In this document: positions 35,783 through 42,280 of the stretch, in pieces
Layout of the letters: each line of letters starts with the position of its first letter
Position numbering within the stretch: position 1 is the stretch's first letter
Source of the DNA: an uncultured Prevotella sp.
GTDB lineage: Bacteria; Bacteroidota; Bacteroidia; Bacteroidales; Bacteroidaceae
DNA: 64,000 bases
Direction of reading: 5' to 3'
Assembly (NCBI GenBank): GCA_947164965.1
Contig: CAMUYR010000006.1
Span: 62,001-126,000, forward strand
Position numbers and translations under genes: made by a program
Notes under the pieces: generated by a model
Told to the model about the DNA's origin: nothing
Databases searched by the model: none
What the model saw: the letters and a program-made list of their open reading frames with translations, nothing else

Positions 35783-36406
35783 ATGGCAAGTAAAGAAGAT
35801 ATATTAAAGAAGTATCGCGCGAACGTGCGCGAGAAGTTCGACATGCCCGACCTAAGCGACATCCGGGGCATCACCTACCCCGACCCGCTGTTGCAGTTTA
35901 TGAACATGACGAAGAGCGTGGGCGGCAATGCCATCGAGGTGGAGAAGGGACGCGACATCAACGAGCTCATCCGCGAGCTGTATCCTGATGCCAAGGAGAT
36001 AGCCTCCAACCTGCCCGAGATTACCATTGCTACGCGCAATCCTGACGAGGTAGGTCGTGCGCGCGACTTGAACGGCACCGACGTTGGCGTCATTCGTGGC
36101 AGCTTTGGCGTAGCCGAGAATGCCTGCGTGTGGATTCCCCAGCAGATGAAGGAGAAAGCCGTCTGCTTTATCAGCGAGAACCTCATCATCCTGCTCGACA
36201 AGAAGCAGATAGTCAACAACATGCACGAAGCCTACGCACGGTTGTCAAACACCAGCGGCAAAACCGCTGGCGACACGGAGCTGTTCGACCAGTACGGCTA
36301 CGGCACGTTCATCAGCGGTCCGTCGAAAACTGCCGACATTGCCCAGGTGCTGGTCATGGGTGCCCAAGCCGCCCGCTCGGCAACGGTGCTGCTGTTGGAT
36401 GAATAG
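35783..36406 (+). CDS. lutC: Lactate utilization protein C, LUD domain protein
   Basis: A 207-residue LUD-domain protein, the third LutABC subunit. Marks include the GTDVGVIRGSFGVAENACVW region and the closing YGTFISGPSKTADI, which is typical of LutC/YkgG. It ends at 36406, where a 22-bp-spaced repeat begins in the stop codon region. Confidence 0.88.
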   Translation: MASKEDILKKYRANVREKFDMPDLSDIRGITYPDPLLQFMNMTKSVGGNAIEVEKGRDINELIRELYPDAKEIASNLPEITIATRNPDEVGRARDLNGTDVGVIRGSFGVAENACVWIPQQMKEKAVCFISENLIILLDKKQIVNNMHEAYARLSNTSGKTAGDTELFDQYGYGTFISGPSKTADIAQVLVMGAQAARSATVLLLDE

Positions 36407-36437
36407 GAAATTCCCTACGACATTATAGGAAATTCCC
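36404..36437 (+). repeat. Two TAGGAAATTCCC units 22 bp apart
   Basis: The near-palindromic 12-mer TAGGAAATTCCC occurs at 36404-36415, overlapping the lutC stop codon, and again at 36426-36437. The start-to-start distance is 22 bp, as in the other arrays of this window. Confidence 0.7.
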
Positions 36438-36441
36438 CTCA

Positions 36442-36470
36442 TTGCGTTTCGGGAAAAAACACTACTTTTG
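36442..36470 (+). promoter_or_regulatory. Promoter of the 36.5-kb exported protein gene
   Basis: TTG at 36442-36444 and TACTTTTG at 36463-36470 are 18 bp apart, slightly short of the usual spacing. Confidence 0.5.
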
Positions 36471-36488
36471 TGGCAATAATCATCCACA

Positions 36489-37343
36489 ATGGTAACAGTT
36501 ATGAAAGAATCATGCTTAAAAAGTCTCCTGTTTCTCGTGGCAATGGCCCTGTCTGTGCCTTCGTATGCGCAGAAGATGGATTTTTTAGGACCTGACAAGA
36601 ACAACCAGAAGGTCATCAAACGATACAACCGCTATTATCACAAAGCATTTGCCCCAGGTATGGGAGGCATGGGAATAGGTTATACCGCCGTGTTTGGCGT
36701 GAAGAAAAATTCGATCATGTCGACCGACGACATCGAAGTGAACGTTGTCAAGCGATGGGTTCAGGATGCTGCCATCAATGATATGGAAAACCGCTTGTAC
36801 TTCATTGAAATCAAGAACAAGTCGGACAAGACTCTGTATATCGACAAGAGTCATTGCTACAGAGTATACCACAATGGCACAAAATACTGTTACTTTGACG
36901 CCGAACGAGATGCCAAACGAAACGTTCAGCGCATCATGGCCATTCCGCCGCACACGAAGAAAAACCTGTCGGACTATCATGCAGAATTAATCAAAAAGGA
37001 GAAATACTCAGAACTCAAAATCATCGACTATCCAGAGGAATTCAATTGGGATGCAAAAGAGGCCGGAATCTGTGAAGGTTTTCTGGGCCAATACGAAGTC
37101 AGGTCGTTCACAGAAGACAAGTCGCCCTATTACCGATCGTTCGTGATTTCATACTCGAAGGATGAGGATTTCTCTACCTACTCCCTGCTGACCATCAATT
37201 TCTACATACGTCAGCTGATTGGTTGCTACTATCCTGAGCTGTATCGCGACAACGACATCTTCGACCGGTTCGGAGGCGATGAGTATACCATTACCAATTG
37301 TGAGTACGGGTATGGAGGCGTCAACCGGTTCAGAAGATTCTAA
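36489..37343 (+). CDS. Exported protein of unknown function
   Basis: A 284-residue protein with a signal peptide (LLFLVAMALSVPSYAQ) and no recognised domain. A beta-rich middle (RLYFIEIKNKSDKTLYIDKS) resembles the small periplasmic domains that carry an NKSDKTLYID-type strand, and several tyrosine-rich stretches follow (GCYYPELYRD, CEYGYGG). The mature part is expected in the periplasm or on the surface. An alternative start at 36501 gives a tidier signal peptide. It stands alone between lutABC and the repeat-bounded segment. I do not recognise the family. Confidence 0.65.
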   Translation: MVTVMKESCLKSLLFLVAMALSVPSYAQKMDFLGPDKNNQKVIKRYNRYYHKAFAPGMGGMGIGYTAVFGVKKNSIMSTDDIEVNVVKRWVQDAAINDMENRLYFIEIKNKSDKTLYIDKSHCYRVYHNGTKYCYFDAERDAKRNVQRIMAIPPHTKKNLSDYHAELIKKEKYSELKIIDYPEEFNWDAKEAGICEGFLGQYEVRSFTEDKSPYYRSFVISYSKDEDFSTYSLLTINFYIRQLIGCYYPELYRDNDIFDRFGGDEYTITNCEYGYGGVNRFRRF

Positions 37344-37390
37344 ATAAATAGCCCCACTGTCATCGCTGTCATCGTCATCGCTGTCATCGA
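37342..37390 (+). repeat. Left 49-bp direct repeat (copy A)
   Basis: This 49-bp block matches 41538-41586 with two differences in the same orientation, 4,196 bp apart. It begins at the stop codon of the preceding gene and is made mainly of the 9-mer CTGTCATCG (three copies, with a TCATCG interruption). Confidence 0.9.
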
Positions 37391-37420
37391 TGTAACAAAA
37401 GAACCGTCCCTCTGTTACAT
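37390..37420 (+). repeat. REP-like palindrome with ACCGTCCC core
   Basis: ATGTAACA (37390-37397) and TGTTACAT (37413-37420) form 8-bp arms around AAAGAACCGTCCCTC. The core ACAAAAGAACCGTCCC resembles repeated extragenic palindromes that in many bacteria are mobilised by REP-associated tyrosine transposases; the resemblance is from memory. No such transposase is in the window. Confidence 0.55.
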
Positions 37421-37424
37421 AAAG

Positions 37425-37458
37425 AATATCTCTCAAGCCGCATGGCCTGAGAGATATT
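37425..37458 (-). terminator. Hairpin at the end of the VirE_N/DUF3987 gene
   Basis: AATATCTCTCA (37425-37435) pairs perfectly with TGAGAGATATT (37448-37458) over 11 bp. The gene's TGA stop lies in the arm that is read second on the minus strand. The following T stretch is short. Confidence 0.6.
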
Positions 37459-39829
37459 TCTGTGTTTTCCGATACATCTTCGTGACTTCGTCATAGCTGA
37501 TGAATCCACGCTTGGTCCATTGTGCCAACTGATCCTTGGGGTTTGGATTCTTCTTACCCTGCTGAATACGCATGGAGCGGCATTCCTCACGGGTAAACTC
37601 ATCGGATAGCAGGTCGAGCATGTTGGCCATACCGCCATGAGCAGCCTTCTTCTCCACCTCCATGTCTTCATTGAGGGCTTCGCTGAATAAGCTCATCTTA
37701 ACCCACATGTCGTAGTCAAAGGCCCAACGGCAGAATTCTTCAATATCACGCGACCATTTGTAGCCGTTCATGACGTAGAGAATACAAGCCTTACGGAAGG
37801 CGATGACGGCACCACGACGGGCCAATATCCGATAACCGTCATCGTCGAACAAGGCGGCACGTTCAACCCCCAGCTTACACAGGTCACCAGCCATCTTCTT
37901 AGCCTGCTGACAGACAATGAGTCCCCTGTCCTTCGCTTCGTCAAGCAGTTGCAGATAGGCCATCATCTGCTGCTCGTACTTCTCGTCGTAACGCTTGTAG
38001 ACGGGTATTTCACCATTGTCCTCAATCTCTGGAATAGTACAGAAATTCAGGCGCGACACGGTACCATCGTTCACGTTCTTGCGGAAGAATCGGATGGCGG
38101 AAGCAGGCGTGGTCGATGCATTCCAACACCAGCGCATAGGAGCACGGGCTGTCACCGACTGAGCACCAACGCGCTCTTGTCCATACATATCCGTATCGAA
38201 GTTACGGCAAATAATGCGACTCACCATCTCCCTTGAGCTACCGCCCGCCATCTTCGACAGCATCTCCACTTCGTCCATACGCGTATAGAGACACTTATGG
38301 CCTGCTCGCTCGGCATCAGCCAGACGTTGTGTAAAAGCGGCATTGGTCATATCGGAATCGTTCACCTGGATACAGATGTCCGTGGGACGAACCATACCTT
38401 TCTTGTTGGCCGATTTGCTATTCTGCTCGTCCTTCCACTGTTGCTCCTGCTCACGGCAGAGGGCGTCACGGGCCATGATGTCCTTCAGACAGACGTCGAT
38501 GGGTTTCTTGATACACGACTTACCTGTCGACATCGGTGCCACCAGCACATTCATCATCGTAGCCTCCATCTCCGAATTGTCAGCATACTCCAGTTTCACA
38601 CCACCCATGCGTGTAGCAAAGGCTGGAAAGATAGCGTGAGCCATAGCCGCACGACAGTGGTCGGGTACCTTCGAGATGGCAACACGAATGGGGGTAGGCA
38701 AACGGTGGGGCATCTCAGGCTCCTTCATCAGCGACTCGCGACTCTTACCCTGCTCCATATTCAGTCGGCGACGGCAGAGATCGATAGTCAGCTTTATCTT
38801 CGGACTCATCGCACCTGCCTGCTTACGCTTGCATGCATTCTGAATGGTTTCCGTCACACGCGTGTGATCCTCACCAAAATCGGGCATTACCTGACGAATC
38901 CACTGAGGGTCATCGTTGCAGACGTGGCGAAGATGGCAACTCATTGAGAAGATGAAGTCGTTCCTGTTGCCGTGCTCTGGTGCTCCACCCAGCTGATCGG
39001 CCAACTCCTCGACAATCATCGTGTAAGGAATGCCGTTGTACTCCGTGGGATAGTCGCTCAGGGAAATTTTTCCCTCAGTGGCAACAGGGGAAATTTTTCC
39101 CTCGTTGGCAACCGATGCAATTTTGCTTTCGTTGGACGTCGGCGCAATTTTGCTTTCGTCTTCCGATGTCAGGGAAAATTTTCCCTCACGTCCATCAATG
39201 TCCAATCCACGCTCGGCATAGGCCTTGCGGCGCAGGGCGATCTCCTCGTCCGAGAGGCGCGTCTGCCATTCAGGGCTGGTGTAGAGCTGCGAGCAGCTGT
39301 CTACGATGTAGATCATGCGCTCAGGCGAGCAGCAGTCTTCATCGAAGTCAACACCCAGCGCATCGGTATAGGCCAACTGGGCTTCCCTGATGGTCTTGCC
39401 CACAGGGATGCGGATGTCGATGTGCAGCTTCTTCGATGCCGAATACTCCATGTGGAGCAACATGCCCTGCCACTCGCTGTCTTTCTTATTATTAAGAATG
39501 AACGCACGTGTGCGCGCGATGTCCACCTGGCTGGCATCGTCGATGTCAACGCAGGTCTGGAACGTGAACTCCTCGGGCAAGATACAATCCTGCGCACGAT
39601 GGTCGTCAGCGAAACGGAAGTAGTGCGGACAGCGGAAAGGCAACTGGCTCTTCAAATTGCGGCGCTCGTCCACATTCTCCGTAGCGCGAATACGGGTTAT
39701 CAAACTTGCCACCTCGTCAGACTTGGTGACGTTAACAAACTCCTCGAGGCTAGCCTCGAACACTTGGCCTTTCTGGCCACGAACCTTGCGGTTCATTGCG
39801 ATTGATTTTTTCAATGTCATCATATCCAT
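37433..39829 (-). CDS. VirE_N / DUF3987 P-loop protein (BT4734 type)
   Basis: About 798 residues from the preferred start. The N-terminal part (PFRCPHYFRFADDHRAQD, HIDIRIPVG) is a VirE N-terminal / BT4734-like domain. The C-terminal part is DUF3987, with the Walker-A-like loop VAPMSTGKS and an acidic RMDEVEML, consistent with a helicase- or primase-type ATPase. Between them is a linker of five 9-10-residue repeats (E-S-K-I-A type). Such proteins are common in Bacteroidetes mobile and cryptic elements, with unknown function. The start at 39829 is chosen because A-rich sequence precedes it; 39859 is an alternative. An ATG at 39940 lies upstream of the promoter and is rejected. Confidence 0.8.
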   Translation of the reverse strand: MDMMTLKKSIAMNRKVRGQKGQVFEASLEEFVNVTKSDEVASLITRIRATENVDERRNLKSQLPFRCPHYFRFADDHRAQDCILPEEFTFQTCVDIDDASQVDIARTRAFILNNKKDSEWQGMLLHMEYSASKKLHIDIRIPVGKTIREAQLAYTDALGVDFDEDCCSPERMIYIVDSCSQLYTSPEWQTRLSDEEIALRRKAYAERGLDIDGREGKFSLTSEDESKIAPTSNESKIASVANEGKISPVATEGKISLSDYPTEYNGIPYTMIVEELADQLGGAPEHGNRNDFIFSMSCHLRHVCNDDPQWIRQVMPDFGEDHTRVTETIQNACKRKQAGAMSPKIKLTIDLCRRRLNMEQGKSRESLMKEPEMPHRLPTPIRVAISKVPDHCRAAMAHAIFPAFATRMGGVKLEYADNSEMEATMMNVLVAPMSTGKSCIKKPIDVCLKDIMARDALCREQEQQWKDEQNSKSANKKGMVRPTDICIQVNDSDMTNAAFTQRLADAERAGHKCLYTRMDEVEMLSKMAGGSSREMVSRIICRNFDTDMYGQERVGAQSVTARAPMRWCWNASTTPASAIRFFRKNVNDGTVSRLNFCTIPEIEDNGEIPVYKRYDEKYEQQMMAYLQLLDEAKDRGLIVCQQAKKMAGDLCKLGVERAALFDDDGYRILARRGAVIAFRKACILYVMNGYKWSRDIEEFCRWAFDYDMWVKMSLFSEALNEDMEVEKKAAHGGMANMLDLLSDEFTREECRSMRIQQGKKNPNPKDQLAQWTKRGFISYDEVTKMYRKTQKYLSGHAA
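39060..39187 (-). repeat. Intragenic tandem repeats coding a 9-residue linker unit
   Basis: Five degenerate units start near 39061, 39088, 39115, 39142 and 39172 (periods 27, 27, 27 and 30 bp). On the minus strand they encode EGKFSLTSED, ESKIAPTSN, ESKIASVAN, EGKISPVAT and EGKISLSD. Three units contain a near-palindromic GGGAAATTTTTCCC-type core. Confidence 0.8.
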
Positions 39830-39904
39830 AATTTTTCTTTTCTTTTTTTGATTAAACATATTTTTACTTCTCACTTTGCGGGCACCGGCCGGGTTTCCGT
39901 GATG

Positions 39905-39937
39905 CAAAGTTAATAATAAAAATAAGGTATATGCAAA
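39905..39937 (-). promoter_or_regulatory. Promoter of the VirE_N/DUF3987 gene
   Basis: TTTG (39937-39934) and TAACTTTG (39912-39905) are 21 bp apart on the minus strand, about 75 bp upstream of the preferred ATG. Confidence 0.65.
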
Positions 39938-39967
39938 CAATTAAACCACTTTCCTACCGTCGGAAGA

Positions 39968-40008
39968 AAGTTGGAAAAAGTTCGGAAAAGTTCGGAAAAA
40001 CTATGGAA
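39968..40008 (-). repeat. A-tracts phased at about 10 bp upstream of the promoter
   Basis: AAAGTT begins at 39968, 39978 and 39988 with short GG-flanked A-runs following each; the pattern continues weakly to 40008. A one-turn period of A-tracts predicts intrinsically curved DNA upstream of the promoter at 39937-39905. Confidence 0.6.
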
Positions 40009-40037
40009 ATCTCAGGAATTCCTTCGGCATATTTTTG

Positions 40038-40096
40038 GGTAACAATTGCTACCATTAAAGGTAACAATTGCTACCATTAAAGGTAGCAATTGCTAC
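40038..40096. repeat. 22-bp direct repeats with a GTAGCAATTGCTAC palindrome
   Basis: Two identical 22-bp units run 40038-40059 and 40060-40081, each opening with GGTAACAATTGCTACC. A third partial unit runs 40082-40096 and contains the perfect palindrome GTAGCAATTGCTAC. The array ends one base before the stop codon of the adjacent minus-strand gene. Confidence 0.9.
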
Positions 40097-40097
40097 T

Positions 40098-40694
40098 TCA
40101 GAAGTCGGCGCTGATGGTGCGCATCAAGATGGGTGCAAACTCGAGGGCTATCTGGTTGCAGATGATGCGCTCGGCGGCTAGCGTAGGGTTGATGTATGAC
40201 GTTTCCGGTTTGGGCCATTGCGACCACGGTTGTTCATGTTTCATCAGGTATTCGTAGTCACCATGCTTGCGCACGGTGTCGCGACCCTTGTCGGGAATCA
40301 TTGAGCAGATGATGGTATCGAAGCGGTTTGGCGTCAGTTGAACGAGGATGAGTTCGTCAGTCATCACGCGCATGACGTGTGCCCACGTCCAGTTCTCTTG
40401 TTTCGAGGCAATGACGTCGTTTATGTGGCGAACGATTTCTATCAGCTTCAGAGCCGTTTCGGGCTGACGATAGCGGGGCATGAACTCACGCGGCATCTTC
40501 TTAGGGTCAATCTCCTGGCCTTCACGCAGTCGCTTCAACAATTGGCGGGCTTCTTCGGCACAATTCATCTCCTCGCCCCACCGCTGTATCAGTTCGATGT
40601 AGGGTCGGCGCTGCGCTTCAGTAGCCTTCGTCTGCGCAATGCCCAGAACGTATTCTACGGGTATGGGGTCAATCCCAGTCAGACTAGTCTTCAT
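40098..40694 (-). CDS. Protein of unknown function in the repeat-bounded segment
   Basis: About 198 residues, no signal peptide or membrane segment, mostly helical and rich in charged residues (AEEARQLLKRLREGQ). Notable stretches are RYRQPETALKLIEIVRHINDV and the aromatic PWSQWPKPETSY. No known domain is recognised. The start at 40694 overlaps the end of the upstream gene by 11 bp; an ATG at 40709 is also possible. It is co-transcribed with the 225-residue gene before it and precedes the VirE_N/DUF3987 gene, so a joint role is inferred from order only. Confidence 0.6.
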   Translation of the reverse strand: MKTSLTGIDPIPVEYVLGIAQTKATEAQRRPYIELIQRWGEEMNCAEEARQLLKRLREGQEIDPKKMPREFMPRYRQPETALKLIEIVRHINDVIASKQENWTWAHVMRVMTDELILVQLTPNRFDTIICSMIPDKGRDTVRKHGDYEYLMKHEQPWSQWPKPETSYINPTLAAERIICNQIALEFAPILMRTISADF

Positions 40695-41361
40695 GCTTGA
40701 ATCCCTCAATGTGTTGGTCAGCGTTCAAACGGTTGGTTACCTCCGTCAATTGGCCGTCGTTTGTCTGGAAGCGGATGTCGATGATGTCATCATAGAAATG
40801 ACCTGTGTATACGCTCAACTGATAGCTCAGGTCATGATAAACCTCATCGGCAGTACCTTCCGACTGGAAATAGAAGCCCTGAAAGCGATTGCTGCGGACG
40901 CGATAGATGGCATCGGGATCGCCTGAGAATCCTTTCATACACCAAACGTCCAGCGTGGCCTGATAGTGCATCACCTGCTTTTCCTCGTCCGTTTCAGGGT
41001 CCTTCTCCACGGGCATCGTTATCTTGCAGCCCAGCAGCTTCATGCGTTCCAATATATATTCGGCACCAGCGGGCTCCAGCTGTTGGAAATCGTACTCAAT
41101 CATCTTGGCTACCCAGTAGAGGTTGGTACCGCCCGCAGGACAAAGCACGCGGCAATCGTGCAGCTCGGCATAGTCGATGAGCGTGCCCGCAGGAAATTCC
41201 TCACCTTCGTCGATGACGGGATAGGAAGCACTGTCCATAATGCCTCCTGCTGCCTCATCGTCGTCGTTCCATACCATCAGCGTGGCAATGTGCCTGCCAA
41301 CCTTGCCCCCAGCGTATATCACGTTGTAAGGCGCATCGAGTTTTATCAGTTTCGAATTCAT
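40684..41361 (-). CDS. Protein of unknown function, probably read from a leaderless mRNA
   Basis: A 225-residue soluble protein, acidic (IDEGEEFPAG, EKDPETDEEKQ), with no signal peptide and no family I recognise. Visible features are a glycine-rich NVIYAGGKVGRH near the start and the aromatic RFQGFYFQSEGTADEVYHDL. It is the first gene after a perfect promoter whose -7 box ends only 5 bp before the ATG, so the transcript should begin at or beside the start codon. It overlaps the next gene by 11 bp. Confidence 0.65.
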   Translation of the reverse strand: MNSKLIKLDAPYNVIYAGGKVGRHIATLMVWNDDDEAAGGIMDSASYPVIDEGEEFPAGTLIDYAELHDCRVLCPAGGTNLYWVAKMIEYDFQQLEPAGAEYILERMKLLGCKITMPVEKDPETDEEKQVMHYQATLDVWCMKGFSGDPDAIYRVRSNRFQGFYFQSEGTADEVYHDLSYQLSVYTGHFYDDIIDIRFQTNDGQLTEVTNRLNADQHIEGFKHED

Positions 41362-41366
41362 GACTG

Positions 41367-41398
41367 CAAAGGTAGTGTTTTATTTTCAATCCACCAAA
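41367..41398 (-). promoter_or_regulatory. Perfect promoter abutting a start codon
   Basis: TTTG (41398-41395), a 20-bp spacer and TACCTTTG (41374-41367) read on the minus strand. The first base of the ATG is at 41361, leaving 5 bp after the -7 box. Confidence 0.8.
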
Positions 41399-41404
41399 TT
41401 TTTC

Positions 41405-41460
41405 GCTGACGATGACACCGATGACACCGATGACACCGACCTATTTTTGTCATCGTTAGC
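41405..41460. repeat. Inverted repeat enclosing three CGATGACAC 9-mers
   Basis: CGATGACAC is repeated three times in tandem at 41410-41436. GCTGACGATGACA (41405-41417) and TGTCATCGTTAGC (41448-41460) form 13-bp arms with 12 matches. The 9-mer is nearly the reverse complement of the CTGTCATCG units in the flanking direct repeats. Confidence 0.85.
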
Positions 41461-41474
41461 AGGGAAATCAGTTC

Positions 41475-41509
41475 TTTATATATATAATATATATATTATA
41501 TAATATAAA
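41475..41509. repeat. 35-bp A/T-only stretch with a 22-bp perfect palindrome
   Basis: Positions 41475-41509 contain only A and T; 41481-41502 is a perfect 22-bp palindrome of TA steps. Such sequence melts or cruciform-extrudes easily. Confidence 0.85.
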
Positions 41510-41537
41510 GCTACTGCAAATTGCTCCCACTACGGCA

Positions 41538-41586
41538 AAATAAACAGGCCCACTGTCATCGCTGTCATCGTCATCGCTGTCATCGA
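41538..41586 (+). repeat. Right 49-bp direct repeat (copy B)
   Basis: This block matches 37342-37390 at 47 of 49 positions in the same orientation. It ends 8 bp from the stop codon of the minus-strand LolA-like gene. Confidence 0.9.
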
Positions 41587-41593
41587 GACATGT

Positions 41594-42235
41594 TTATTTC
41601 CTGACAACGACGGCATTGGGATATTTCTTGGGGTCGAGCACGAAGAGGTTGTCGCTCACGCCCAGTTTGATCTTCGTCACCGTCATCTTCATCTTGGCTA
41701 TGCTCACCTTCGTCTCATACTCGTGCAGCATGTACGTGTCCTTCACGATGCGGATGATGCTCTTCTTGGGCATGTCCTTCGTCAGCGGACCGGTGAAGGT
41801 AATCTCGTAGAACTTGTCCGTGGTCTTCAGCTTCGCCTTCTTGTACTCCTTGTCCAAGCCCATGTCGACAGAGAATTTCTCCTTCTTCTTTTTCGCACCC
41901 TTCGTGATGGTCAGCGTGTCGCGCTCGTCCTTATCAACGGCCTTCCCATAGGTCCACGTCTGTGTGCCGTCGTAGCCCGTCTCGCGATACATCTCGTGGC
42001 CCTTCACTTTCATCTTCATGGTCGAAAACGACTTGTCGCCCTTCTTGCACATCTTCATCGTACCGTCCATCGATATGATGACGGCACCCACGTGCAACTT
42101 CATGTCGAGCTCGAGGCCGTTATCGTTCTTGAATTTCTCGCCACACTTCTTCATAATTTCCGTTACTTCGGCAGGAATCTGCGCCTGCGCTACCATACAA
42201 AGCTGCAAGAGCAGCAAAATCAGAATCTGTTTCAT
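41594..42235 (-). CDS. LolA-like periplasmic lipoprotein-carrier fold protein
   Basis: A 213-residue exported protein; the start at 42235 gives a signal peptide (MKQILILLLLQLCMVAQA). The body is a half-barrel of beta strands (GAVIISMDGTMKMCKKGDKSFSTMK and FYEITFTGPL), with LGVSDNLFVLDPKKYPNAVV near the end. The pattern resembles LolA-type outer-membrane lipoprotein carriers of Bacteroidetes. A true LolA role is not certain, because the family also includes unlinked lipid-binding proteins. It lies 26 bp beyond the aminotransferase stop, as the last gene of the nine-gene operon. Confidence 0.65.
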   Translation of the reverse strand: MKQILILLLLQLCMVAQAQIPAEVTEIMKKCGEKFKNDNGLELDMKLHVGAVIISMDGTMKMCKKGDKSFSTMKMKVKGHEMYRETGYDGTQTWTYGKAVDKDERDTLTITKGAKKKKEKFSVDMGLDKEYKKAKLKTTDKFYEITFTGPLTKDMPKKSIIRIVKDTYMLHEYETKVSIAKMKMTVTKIKLGVSDNLFVLDPKKYPNAVVVRK

Positions 42236-42238
42236 ATC

Positions 42239-42280
42239 ATTAAATGTACTGTTTACCGTCATTAAATGTACTGTTTACCG
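42239..42280. repeat. Tandem 22-bp duplication spanning a stop codon
   Basis: ATTAAATGTACTGTTTACCG occurs at 42239-42258 and 42261-42280, a 22-bp period. The second copy includes the last codons and stop of the aminotransferase gene; the first is the duplicated copy beyond the stop. Confidence 0.9.

Noticed and set aside
38297..39805. Plus-strand frames opposite the VirE_N/DUF3987 gene
   Set aside because: No recognisable domain, and composition follows the coding strand opposite.
39830..39940. Upstream extension of the VirE_N/DUF3987 protein
   Set aside because: The frame from 39940 starts upstream of the promoter. The 30 bp between 39859 and 39829 are A-rich, like a leader, although 39859 is not excluded.
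37433..41361. Classical transposon or integrative element
   Set aside because: No transposase, integrase, relaxase or terminal inverted repeats are seen; only direct repeats support mobility, so it is listed as a hypothesis.
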